DNA from: Diplonema papillatum
Lineage: Eukaryota > Euglenozoa > Diplonemea > Diplonemida > Diplonemidae
Direction of reading: 5' to 3'
DNA length: 64,000 nucleotides
Assembly (NCBI GenBank): GCA_030068145.1
Contig: JAPJBO010000119.1
Span: 186,001 to 250,000 of the forward strand
Part shown: positions 10,604 through 20,080 of the stretch, piece by piece
Numbering within the stretch: the first letter of the stretch is position 1
Layout: each line of letters begins with the position of its first letter
Position numbers and translations under genes: made by a program
The notes under the pieces: model-generated
Told to the model about the DNA's origin: nothing
Seen by the model: only the letters and a program-made list of their open reading frames with translations
Databases searched by the model: none

Positions 10604-11066
10604 AACATACACGAGAACCGGATGACATAAAATTGTCCGCAAGTACACACGGCAGATCAAAGAAAGGGGGGCAAGGTGGAAAATGCAGATCAAACGGGAG
10701 TAGAATGTGAACACGCTTATCCGACTCTTGACTTACTATGCCGTGTTCTGAAAGCTGTCGAGGGGCCCCTCCATAGGTTCTCGCATGATTCGTTCGCCTT
10801 TGTAACACTATCCGTTTGTAGTACGCTTCGCAATTGTGTTCTTGCAATATCTAGCCGAATGGCGGGTGGCGGATTTCCGCGCTCGTGCGCAAGACACAAT
10901 TATGCTGCTTTTGCAGTGCAAGCCGAACCCGGTTCGCGACTTCGGTTGCGGTAAAGTGTTACAAAGTCTTCGGCTTTCAGATCCGGATACGCCTTATGCA
11001 ACATGATAGTTAGAGGTCACTTGAAGGATACCCGTGTGCAGCGTTCGAAAGAGTTTGCGCATCTGG
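10604..11066. repeat. 460-bp dispersed core, copy 2
   Basis: Near-identical to 6227-6685 with a few substitutions and one-base indels. It is flanked by the C-rich array on the left and by the TCGGGGGGTGGAAAGTACTT array on the right. Confidence 0.85.
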
Positions 11067-11067
11067 T

Positions 11068-11165
11068 CGGGGGGTATCGGGGGGTGGAAAGTACTTTCCG
11101 GGGGGTGGAAAAAGTTTTTCGGGGGGTGGAAATTTTCGTCGGGGGGTGGAAAGTACTTTTCGGGG
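11068..11165. repeat. TCGGGGGGTGGAAAGTACTT array next to core copy 2
   Basis: Five units, same orientation as the arrays at 9235 and 10105. Confidence 0.8.
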
Positions 11166-11298
11166 ACGTGTCGGGGGCGCTCCTGTGCTGTGGCGGCTTG
11201 TGGCAACTCTTGACCAAGCCAACAAGTTTCTGCTATTTCCAGCTTCTTGTCGCTCGTCCGTTTTGATGTACTTCTTCATGATTCCTGGGGGGGGGGGA

Positions 11299-11502
11299 TT
11301 GCAAGAACGTGCTTGGAATGGGTATGTGCTCAACACCGCACTGGTCCCGTCCGCGCCGTGTTTCGGTCCTTTAAGCCACGGACACATAAGGCGGACCATC
11401 ATCAGCGTGGAACCTGAGTGTCTGCAGACAGGACTGCGGTGTGAGTCTGGTTTGTCAGGCGGCTGTTCGTAGCTCGTCACAGCCAGGACCACCCGTGCTA
11501 CT
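11299..11502 (+). repeat. 200-bp dispersed repeat, copy 1
   Basis: From TTGCAAGAACGTGCTTGGAA to CACCCGTGCTAC. It is about 95% identical to 17419-17619 and 17911-18110. It lies immediately past the IP3 receptor exon 2 donor, while the other two copies are in intron 1. Confidence 0.85.
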
Positions 11503-11526
11503 AGACTGGGGGGGGGGGGGGTCGAA

Positions 11527-11592
11527 TACAACCATGGTTAAGTGCGCAATTGGCGTCAGTTGAAGCTGGTGAAGTTTCGACCCCGCCCACGA
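11527..11592. repeat. ACCATGGTTAAGTGCGCAA repeat
   Basis: About 60 bp shared with 40478-40540 (ACCATGGTTAAGTGCGCAA then GTCAG(T/C)(T/C)GAAGCTGGT). The second copy lies just outside the 54-bp repeat that ends the non-LTR element. Confidence 0.6.
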
Positions 11593-11656
11593 ACAAGTCC
11601 CCACGAACAAGCCAGGGCTGGAAAATGATACCCTCAAAAGGGACGTGCTTACATAC

Positions 11657-13685
11657 CGTATGAGCTTGCCGGGTGACGAGGTGGGGGCCGCTGAGGTAGC
11701 ACACAGGGTCTGCAGGGAGACCCACGTGCGGTACGCTAGACCGGCCGACCCCTTCTGGCTCGCATTTCTGCTCGAACGAAACTTCTTCCCCTTGACAACG
11801 GACTCCGACGGGATCTTAACCCATATCTCGCCAGAGGCGGTGACGATGGAATCGACAATCATATTCGTATTTTCCCGCAACGCCTTCAACACGGCAGCCT
11901 GCGCCTTGGGCACTGCACGGCCGTCGCACACACACAACGCACCGAGAAGCTCCATCGTGGAGGCTTGCATGCCGTTTTGCTTAATATAACTGAACAATTG
12001 CGAGATGAATGTCTCATCCGTGTCATCTAACGTGCGGGTATTGTCGCGGTAGAGCTCGAGCAGCAGGTCACACACGCCGAGAGCGGGGTTGAACAGCTGA
12101 GATCGGAATATGCTGACGTACCTCAGAAGGTGCTCCGCCTTCTCCGCACTGCCTTTGACCATAGCGCGGAGTAAGCGGTAACAGAGCTGGCCGACAGCTA
12201 CCGCTGAGTCTTTGGACTTGACTTGCAGCATTCGGATGACGGCTTTGTGAATGTCTTGGGAGAAGAGAAGCTCTTGGTTGTTTGGCACTGCGAGTCCGTC
12301 CCGAAGGAGAGGCTCGGTGACTTCGGAATCGGTGCAGAAGATAATGAGTTGCTCGAGTTTGACGCGGGTTTGGTGCACCAACGCTGAGCTCGGAGGGACG
12401 GGAGAGGCAATGTGATTACTTTCGGAGATTTCGTCTGTGAAGTGGTGGATGTATTGTTCGAGTTTCGCTTTGCACTCGATGACAGTATTAAGACCGAGGA
12501 GCTTTTCTTGTGGGACGCGAGCGATGCACCAAACATCATCGTGCGTCCTCTTCTCCGTCGGGATGATTTGGAAAGCTTTATTCAAAGCCATCGGAGGAGG
12601 CGGAATGCACATTGTCATTGACGGATACGACAAGTCTTCAAGACAGTCCTCTTGACCCAACGGATCCGTATTCTTCGAAATCGGCGAAATCAACGGAGTC
12701 TGCGGCGGCAGAGTGCCCATGGCCGTCCGGGCCTTCACCTGCGCCAAGCTGGGGGACCGCTTCGTCAAATAAAAAGAGTTTCGGGCCGAGGCCGGCTGCT
12801 TCCGGGCGTTGGTCACGCCGTTGCCGGTAACTTGCACCCACCGTTTCGTCTGCACGTGCTGTATGCGCGTGTACGTCGTCGCCGATTGGAGCTTCGTTTG
12901 GCCTTCGTCGAGGGGGTGGATGTAAAATAGGGTCTCCGGCGGTGGGTTGGTACGTCCTTTCATTTGATCGAGCGGGCGCCTGTGCTTCCTTCGCCGGACG
13001 GAGGAGTCGGAGCCGTTGAGATGCCGCGTGGCGAGAGGAGGGGGAGGGGGGATGGCGAACGAGATTTCACGGTGGCAAGAGATCGAGCTGCCGCGACGGT
13101 GCTTGACGGAAGGGGAGAGGGGAGGCGACGTGTCGCCGCCGAGATGGGTCGAATTCCTGCTGTCGGGGCATTTGAACCTGTCGGCTATGCTATCGTGCCC
13201 TCTCATGGCTCGCTCTGCGAACTCCGACGACGCCGCAGAACTACGGGTGCGGGGGAAGGGTACGGGCGATTCAGGCTTGACGTGCTCTGTCGGGACATCG
13301 TCTTCTTTCGTCGTGTCATCGCAGCTTGACGTCTCGTCAGGGTGTTCGGCAGGCTTATAGCTGTCGAACTCATCCGCAGAAAGCAGCGTTGTTTTATACG
13401 CCTCGCCGGCCTCTTCGGTCGACTCGATGACAGCCAGGTAGCGGTGGCTTGCCAGATGCTTTATGCGGTACGTGGGCCGCCGGGGGGGGCCTGGCACCAG
13501 CAATACGGGGCCTCCGACGGTCGTGTTCGACCCTTCGATCATCCAGACCCCGTTGACGCTAAAGGTGAGCGTCTCGATGTTGTATGTTCGTTGGTTGGCG
13601 CGTATCGGCGTGTGGAGGTACACTGGCGTGTGGTCAGATTGATCCGCAAGACCTTGCGACGAGTTGTGAGCTGCCGTTGCGAATC
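11657..13685 (-). CDS. Inositol 1,4,5-trisphosphate receptor homologue, exon 2 (MIR and RIH domains)
   Basis: A 2029-nt exon that opens after TATGAGCAG at 13686 in the phase needed by exon 1. It encodes the second beta-trefoil/MIR domain (PVYLHTPIRANQ, NGVWMIEG, TYRIKHLASHRYLAVIE, ETLFYIHPLDEGQTKL, YTRIQHVQTKRWVQVT, AFQIIP) followed by the helical armadillo RIH domain (QLCYRLLRAMVKGSAEKAEH, FISQLFSYIKQNG, ELLGALCVCDGRAVPKAQ). Two long disordered Ser/Pro-rich inserts (about 150 and 70 residues) interrupt the MIR domain, as is common in protist proteins. The exon ends at 11657 before an ideal GTATGTAAG donor, phase 2. Several basic residues that coordinate IP3 in animal receptors do not seem to be present (see findings). 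The track of conserved motifs makes the gene call solid; exact insert boundaries are not certain. Confidence 0.88.
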
Positions 13686-14189
13686 CTGCTCATATTATTG
13701 GGGTACATACATTTTGGTTTGTGACAGAATATTGGGTACTACCAAAGTGACGTATTATTGGAGTACTTGCAATGGTTTGCAGTGGATGCTGGTGATGACA
13801 AGGAGTTCTATTCTTGCAGCACGAAGTCAAGAGGTGCAGATAGCTATCCCCCTGCAGGATTTGCATGCTTTCGAGCAATGTGCGTAGGCTGGTGTAAACC
13901 AAGTCTGCCGGGTTTCTGAGTGCACAGCAGGAATCTTGGTTTTCGGGGAAACTGACTTTGCTCAAATGTTGCGAAGTACATTTCCCTGCCAAAAAAGTGC
14001 AGGAAAACATTTTGGTGGGGGTTGACCTTTTTTTCCGCAAAAGTGGGGTTCGATTTCGAAAACGAGGAGAACGGATTCATCTGGAGGAAACGGGGTACCC
14101 ACTCGGCACCGGGGGGTCTGGGAAACACCCCAAAAACAGCCCCCAAAACGACCCTCCCCAGGCATCTTGTTAAGAACCATCCATCCATC

Positions 14190-14365
14190 CATCACACGGT
14201 GGACCGGTCATGGTCATGACCGCATGTTTGACCGGTCAGTTTTTGACCGGTCAGCTGAGAAAGTTATGCGGTCATTGACCGCATACCTTGCGGCCAATGA
14301 CCGCACCCTTGCGGTCAATGACCGCAACGTTGCGGTCATTGACCGCAATGCCTGTGGTAAAGCCA
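14190..14365. repeat. CACGGTGGACCGGTCA end plus GCGGTCAATGACCGC array
   Basis: It starts CACACGGTGGACCGGTCATG and continues with several units of the palindromic GCGGTCAATGACCGCA. A related element starts at 25521 with CACGGTGGACCGGTCAAGG and the same internal palindromes. Confidence 0.75.
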
Positions 14366-15575
14366 CAAGGATTCCTGCCTTTTTGGGTTGAAAATCACCC
14401 GGTCTCGGTCTCTCTCTTTTCTGGTAAACGTGCTCCTGCGTTTTGGGGGTCAGAAACGCTGGTTGGAGAAAAGGTATGTTTGGGTGTCATATACAGGGCT
14501 ATTTTGTGGGATTTCTGAGGTCACAATCACACGGTGTGCTCCAGCACCGGGTGAACTGTGCAGTCCATTTTGCGGGTGTCACGCCTGCACCTCGATCGTG
14601 TAAAGTTTAGATGGCTTCGAAGTTGTAGCCGTTGGAGTGCATCGCGGTCTTGACCAGGAGCCTCGCCTGGCCGCTCGCGCTCCGATCTGTGCCAAGCAGT
14701 CGGGGCGCGAGCGGAGGCACCAAATTTATGGCCTCATACGTCAAGAACCTTGTGCGCCCTGGACGCCCGCATACTCGAGGTTCTAAGCAGCGCCAGAAAC
14801 TCGCCCAGAATCTGCGGAGCAGCGCCGTGGTCATGGACGGCATCGAAGATCGTCCTGAACTCCTTCACGCCCGGCGGCTTCGCCCGCCGTGGGTCCGGCG
14901 ACTCCTCCTGAGGACAGCCATCATCCTACTCACGCTCTTTCATTGAGCGGGTCGTCGAGAACACACGCCGCCGCTTTGTTCTCCGCCACCCTAGGGCCTG
15001 ACGCGCCCGACGCCCATGCCTCGACACTTGGGCCTGTGGTCGGTGGCTCTCGGAGCTGGGAGCCCCGGGGCCGGTCGGTGTACGGGCTCAGCCCCGGAGC
15101 GCTCCAGGAGCCCGACGGGGATGGGCATAGAACACACTTTCCACTGTTTTTCAGGTAGATCCGTTCCCAGCCGCGAGCGAGGCGGCTCCTCGACTCGTCT
15201 GTGGGAGAGCGGTAGAAGAGGGTAAAGGCCTCCCAGAGCTTTGTATTTCCCAGCACCTTTCTTTCTTGTCCTGCTCGTCCGCACCCAGCTCACTTTGGTC
15301 GTCAACGAACTCGTCCTCCAAGTCTTCATCGACAGGTGGAGATCGGAGTCAAAGGGGCCAACTTTATCGGTCTACGACGACCCCCCTGCAGATGGCGCAG
15401 TACTTGGCGCAGCTTGGGTCCCAGACGGTGTTAACGAGTTTTCAGATTTTCCTGGACTCGGTGCCGTCGCCGCCGAAGAACCTGGAGAGCTTGGCTCATC
15501 ATCGCTCAACAGGTATCCGGGCTTGACGGTCTGCAGGTACGCTGGGCTACTGCAAACCCCCTCGAGTCGAAAGGG

Positions 15576-16313
15576 GTGCCCGTACAGCAACGTCGCCTGC
15601 CGTGGTTGCAACGGCTGGTGACGGGCGCCCGGAGAATGGCACTGAAGCAAGGGGTGTCAGGCAGTCAGGCGTGCGGTAGCCGGAGCGGCACAGAGGGTCC
15701 CCCGACGGCCGCCGCCCAGGCTTTTGCTGTGGGCAAGGGGCGGTACGGAATCGTTGCCGCTCCTCTGTCCGCATCGTGCTGCGGCACTTCGATGGGATAT
15801 CGGGCCCGAACCCCCGCTTTTCCCGGGCCTCGAGTACCAATAACTGCTCGGGACCTGAAGTCCTATTTCTTCCAATTCCCAGTAGGACGGCCGACGTCGG
15901 CTTTCTTCGGGCTTCGGACCAGGAGACCCGACGGAGGCGTGGCTCTGTATTGGTGGTGCCTGGGCAGGTCCTTTTCCATGATTGCGCAGGACTCTGATTT
16001 TTTCATCACGGAGCTTGCCGGGGACGACAGGATAGTCTGGTACGACGACTGGGCCCTCGTCGGTGCCTGTCCGGACGCGCTTCGCGCTGTGCGCAACCGA
16101 GTCCTGCACCGTGCCCGTATGGTGCGCATGATGGTCAAGGACGAGAAGTCTGTCCTCGAGCCCAGCTTGACGCCGGTTGTCCTGAGAGTCGAGGTTGACT
16201 TCGCAGCGAAGAGGTACCGGCTGAAGCAAGGGTGGGTGCAGAGTGGGGCAAAAAAGAAGCATCCTACCGCATCCCCTTCCTCCGAGCCAGGGTCGCAGGG
16301 CATGTCTTTCTGA
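15576..16313 (+). pseudogene. Reverse transcriptase fragment, DIRS/Ngaro-like
   Basis: A 245-codon open frame. It contains DLKSYFFQFPV (motif A region), FFGLR, CLGRSFSMIAQ (motif B), WYDDWALVGACPDAL (motif C, a DD after Y) and KDEKSVLEPSLTPVVLRVEV, which fits the conserved K-S-x-L-x-P..LG pattern of DIRS-type and gypsy-like RTs. The G-x-x-D/V spacing after YDD (DDWALVG) is typical of DIRS elements. Flanking frames (14632-15621, 16232-16834) show no integrase, RNase H or tyrosine recombinase that I can recognise, so this is a fragment. It lies on the strand opposite to the host IP3 receptor gene, within its intron 1. Confidence 0.6.
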
Positions 16314-16849
16314 TGTTAATGGAAAAGACAAAGCCCAATGCATACTGCCACAGTCTGGAGCATTGGAGGGACCCACTGGATGCGCTGCCTTTCGGCCTCT
16401 CGGATGAGCCCAGTGAAGCTGAAAACGGGAGGAGGAAGAGGACTGCCGCTGTGACGAGTCCCCAGACGTACGAAGTGGACCAAGCGATGTGTGAGCAGCA
16501 GAATTGGTCCCTCCCTACCGAGCGTATTCCTGTGGAGTCTCAAAGCGGATTGCGGGAGTACCAGAGCATTTTGTTTGCGACTGCGTGCAGGACAAGTCTG
16601 CTGCGAAGCTCGCACTACACACTCTCTGCTGCCAGCTTCACATCGTTGCGCGACATGCGTTTGTTTTTTGAGGTTCGGGATGTACGATGTTCCAATTCCC
16701 GGAGGGAAATGGATAGGTCCGAGTCTGCGCCTGCGGCAAGCAATTCCGCTCTCAAGGGCTTAAGCTGTTTGTTGACACACCTTTTGGCCGTATGTCTCCT
16801 CAGAAATTGGAAAGTGAGGCGCGTGTGGTGCTGACGGAGACTGAAGACG

Positions 16850-16920
16850 ACGGTTCTGAAGATGAAGAAGAGGAAGAGGAGGAGGAAAAAGAAGAGGAAG
16901 AGAAAGAGATGGAAGAGGTT
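16850..16920. repeat. GAAGAGGAGGAA purine-rich simple repeat
   Basis: Low-complexity GA/GAGGAA run, read in one frame as Glu/Lys. No gene evidence. Confidence 0.7.
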
Positions 16921-17418
16921 AGCAGTTCTGAAGACCAAGAGTGCCACCATCAGTGCCAACGGTCTATCTCAGCACTCTTTCGGATTCAAACATATCCGCT
17001 TCGTTCTTGCTTGTGCTGCCCATCCCAACCTCTAGCTTTTGTGCCCCAGGTGCCACCATTAGGCGCCACGATGAATGTGTGGCAAAAAACCCGAAGATCG
17101 TTTGTAGGAGGTTCCCGTTTCTGCAGAAAGGTGAAGCCTGTAGCAGGCCAAACGCAAAACAGTGACAGGGACCTGGCTTAGCAAGGTGGATGCAGCAGGT
17201 CGTGCCAGACCGCAGACAAAGTCTTGGAACTTTTCTGGGGTGTGCTCAAGCTGCTGTAATAAACAAAAGTGAAGCGGCAACTCCCCAGGTGCCCATTTGT
17301 TGAGCTCACTACTGGTTGGCTTACAGAGCACGGCATATGATGCGGAAGTGCCTCACTTTCCTTGTATTTTACCTATAAATGCGGGAGTGGGACTCCCGCA
17401 TTGCGGGAGTGGCAAGGT

Positions 17419-18258
17419 TTGCAAGAACGTGCTTGGAATGGGTATGTGCTCAACACCGCACGGGTCCCGTCTGCGCCGTGTTTCGGTCCTTTAAGCCATG
17501 GACACAGAAGGCGGACCATCATCATCGCGGAACCTGAGTGTCTGCAGACAGGACTGCGGTGTGAGTCTGGTTTGTCAGGCGGCTGCTCGTAGCTCGCCAG
17601 CCAGGACCACCCGTGCTACGAGAGCACAGGCGAATCCGTCACGGGGAGAAGGCCCCTACAACCATGTCTGAGCAATCAGTTGAAAAACTCAGGGCACTCG
17701 CCCTGATTGTGACTGCGACTCGCTAGGCAGCACTGACTTGTCTTCTTTTTACGGTGGCAATCTGCGAAGTAAACTCCGCAGAGCACAGTGGACATGGGGT
17801 TGTTGTGTGCAGCACCAATGGTTGAGGTACCAAAAGGAAAAAGAGTGCGAGGAAGTAATCCTGCGTGCTGAGGAAAGCAAGTCGCGCTACGCGAAGTACC
17901 CTACTGGAATGGGGACGTGCTTGGAATGGGTATGTGCTCAACACCGCACTGGTCCCGTCTGCGCCGTGCTTCGGTCCTTTAAGCCACGGACACATAAGGC
18001 GGACCATCATCAGCGCGGAACCTGAGTGTCTGCAGACAGGACAGCGGTGTGAGTCTGGTTTGTCAGGCGGCTGTTCGTAGCTCGTCACAGCCAGAACCAT
18101 CCGTGCTACGAGAGCACAGGCGAATCCGTCACGCCCCGACAACCGTGTCTGAGCAATCAGTTAAAAAACTCAGGGCACTCGCCCTGATTGTGACTGCGAC
18201 TCGCTAGGCAGCACTGACTTGTCTTCTTTTTACGGTGGCAATCTGCGAAGTAAAGTAA
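17419..18258 (+). repeat. Tandem duplication with a 484-bp period
   Basis: The segment from about 17419 to 17770 is repeated from about 17911 to 18256. Each unit contains the 200-bp dispersed repeat, then CGAGAGCACAGGCGAATCCG, then GAGCAATCAGTT..CAGGGCACTCGCCC, and ends ACGGTGGCAATCTGCGAAGT. The copies differ by a few percent and by a 12-bp indel near 17645. It lies in IP3 receptor intron 1, and the second copy ends about 210 bp from the exon 1 donor. Confidence 0.85.
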
Positions 18259-18469
18259 GTGCTTCCTTTATGGTTAAGTCCGTAGTTTTTTCCCCCGACG
18301 ACGGCAGTAGTTTTGGTTTGTTCTTCTTTGCTTTTGGTTGTCGACACTACTTTCAGCGTCCCTTCATGCCTTTTGGTGACGGTATTTTGAGTTTCCTTCT
18401 TCACCATGGATTTTCTGGACTTGATGGTGCCACAGAGTTGTTTTACTCTCTCTCAGAAGAAAATGGTAC

Positions 18470-19220
18470 CTTCCCGTTCCTTGTGGAACAAGGCGATCGG
18501 CGTTCCTGCGCGGATGGTGGCGTCGTCAGTCGAGTCATCCTCCGTCCTAGTGTCGTAGACGTGGATGGTCCACTCCGTCGGCGCGTTGCTGATGTTGGCC
18601 TCGTACCGCCAGTGAGTGTTCGCTTCGATCGAGTCGGGCTCTTCAGTGACGTGCAGGTACCGCTCGTCGCCCTCGGGCTTCAACAGGATCTGATCCGACC
18701 GCCGCACACGGTCGCCTTCGGACCGCACTTTGTACCGCGGCAGAATCTTGAAGTAATTGCTCCTGTCCGGCGGTGAGCCTTTCCTCAGCGCCGTCCTGTT
18801 GCAGCCGACAGCGGTGGGCAGGGAGCTCTGGTTCCGCTTGTTGACGCAAAGAGCCGTATCGGTGTAGTCGTGCTTGAGGGTGATCACCTGTCCGTACAAG
18901 AGAGGCTCCCCCTGGATGACCCCGAGGCCCTGCGCATCCCACATGTCGATGCGGGACAGAGTGAAGACGCACCGTTCGAAGTGATTCGGGTAGTACGACA
19001 AGTTTCCCGGCTCCCTTTCCGCCCCGACTTCGTCCGTCTCCAGTCGCTCCACGACCAGGTTCGTCGACGTGATGCCGTCGGCCGCGAGGAACCCGCAGCA
19101 TTGCTCCGCGTACAGGGCTACCCGGTCCCCGTTTCGGATGAACTCCTCGCCCGCGTCCGCCGGGCGCCGAAACCCCGCGTACTCCGCATTGGACCTTGAC
19201 CTGCCCACCGGCCCAGCCAT
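18470..19220 (-). CDS. Inositol 1,4,5-trisphosphate receptor homologue, exon 1
   Basis: First exon of a large ligand-gated Ca2+-release channel homologue of the endoplasmic reticulum. The 250 residues match the N-terminal suppressor beta-trefoil (Ins145_P3_rec type): RVALYAEQCCGFLAA, then VITLKHDYTDTALCVNKR, YFKILPRYKVRSEGDRV and DQILLKPEGDERYLHV, in the order known for IP3 receptors. The ATG at 19220 sits in a strong Kozak context (GCCGCCATGG). The exon ends after HKERE at a GTACCA donor (intron from 18469), phase 1. It joins in frame to exon 2 at 13685. The join restores the family motif LFH..E.GF.T (known metazoan form LFHAEQEKFLT). The 4.8-kb intron between them is filled with repeats and a retroelement remnant. 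Recognition of the family is by remembered motifs, not by a search. Confidence 0.88.
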
Positions 19221-19311
19221 GGCGGCCGCCGCGGGGGGCCGGCTCTCGTACTGCCGGTGAACGCCGTCGTGCTCAATCAGTTCGCGGACAGGTTCATACT
19301 TTTTAGCCTTC

Positions 19312-19354
<43 letters not shown>

Positions 19355-19368
19355 TGTGTCTGTGTGTT
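19312..19368. repeat. (GT)n microsatellite
   Basis: About 24 GT dinucleotides with two GTCTGT interruptions, about 100 bp upstream of the IP3 receptor start codon. A shorter GTGTGTGCGTGTG tract is at 22838-22920. Confidence 0.95.
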
Positions 19369-20080
19369 TAAGTTCACGGCTTTGAGTGGGTAACGTCTGA
19401 ATCGAAGTATAGCCCACTTGTCACTTTCACCAGTCGGCTTTGAGTTTCCGACACGCTGCTTTGGGCCCTGTGACTCCTCTCCGAAGGGTGGGTGGGGTGG
19501 GGACCCTTCGGGGGGACAGATAGAGCGTGGGAGGCTGTCAGCTTCTCCATCCGGCACTCGGCGCAAGACTTCTGTTTTCATCTTGCGGTGTTACCTGCAC
19601 GGGGTTTTTGGCCCCGTGCAACAGCTGAGTGTCTTTCACAGGCGGCACATCTCACCCGAGGATGTGGCAAGCTCTCTCTGTGCAATGCGCTTGGCCTGAC
19701 TAGCTGTTCCAAACTCCTGATGCAAGCACCCGTAATGGTCGGCAGTCGCCACCTGGGTCACAGTTTTGAGTCCTGTTCCGAGACTCGCTCGCACGGGGTG
19801 GTTGTGTCGCCCAGCATTCTGCAACGCTGACGACTGCTACCCCTAGAGGCTGCCACAGCTGCTGCCGCTCGTGGAGAGCATCCGGGAACGACACAGGGCA
19901 TAGCTGTCAGCCACCTTGTCAACCTTGTGGCTACTTTGTGGCTAAATGGGGCCACAATATGGCAACCTATGCAAAATTTTGTATCACGGAAAACCGCGTG
20001 TGGCTTTGACAGGTTTCTGGGCCAGAATCGACCGCTAGATTCTACTGGTTATGTCACAGAATATCTGTATCTGCATCATG

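Noticed and set aside
9351..10847. A 498-codon minus-strand ORF
   Set aside because: It mostly reads through the C-rich and G-rich arrays (GYAGLRVW, GFGFAGSG type repeats); no domain.
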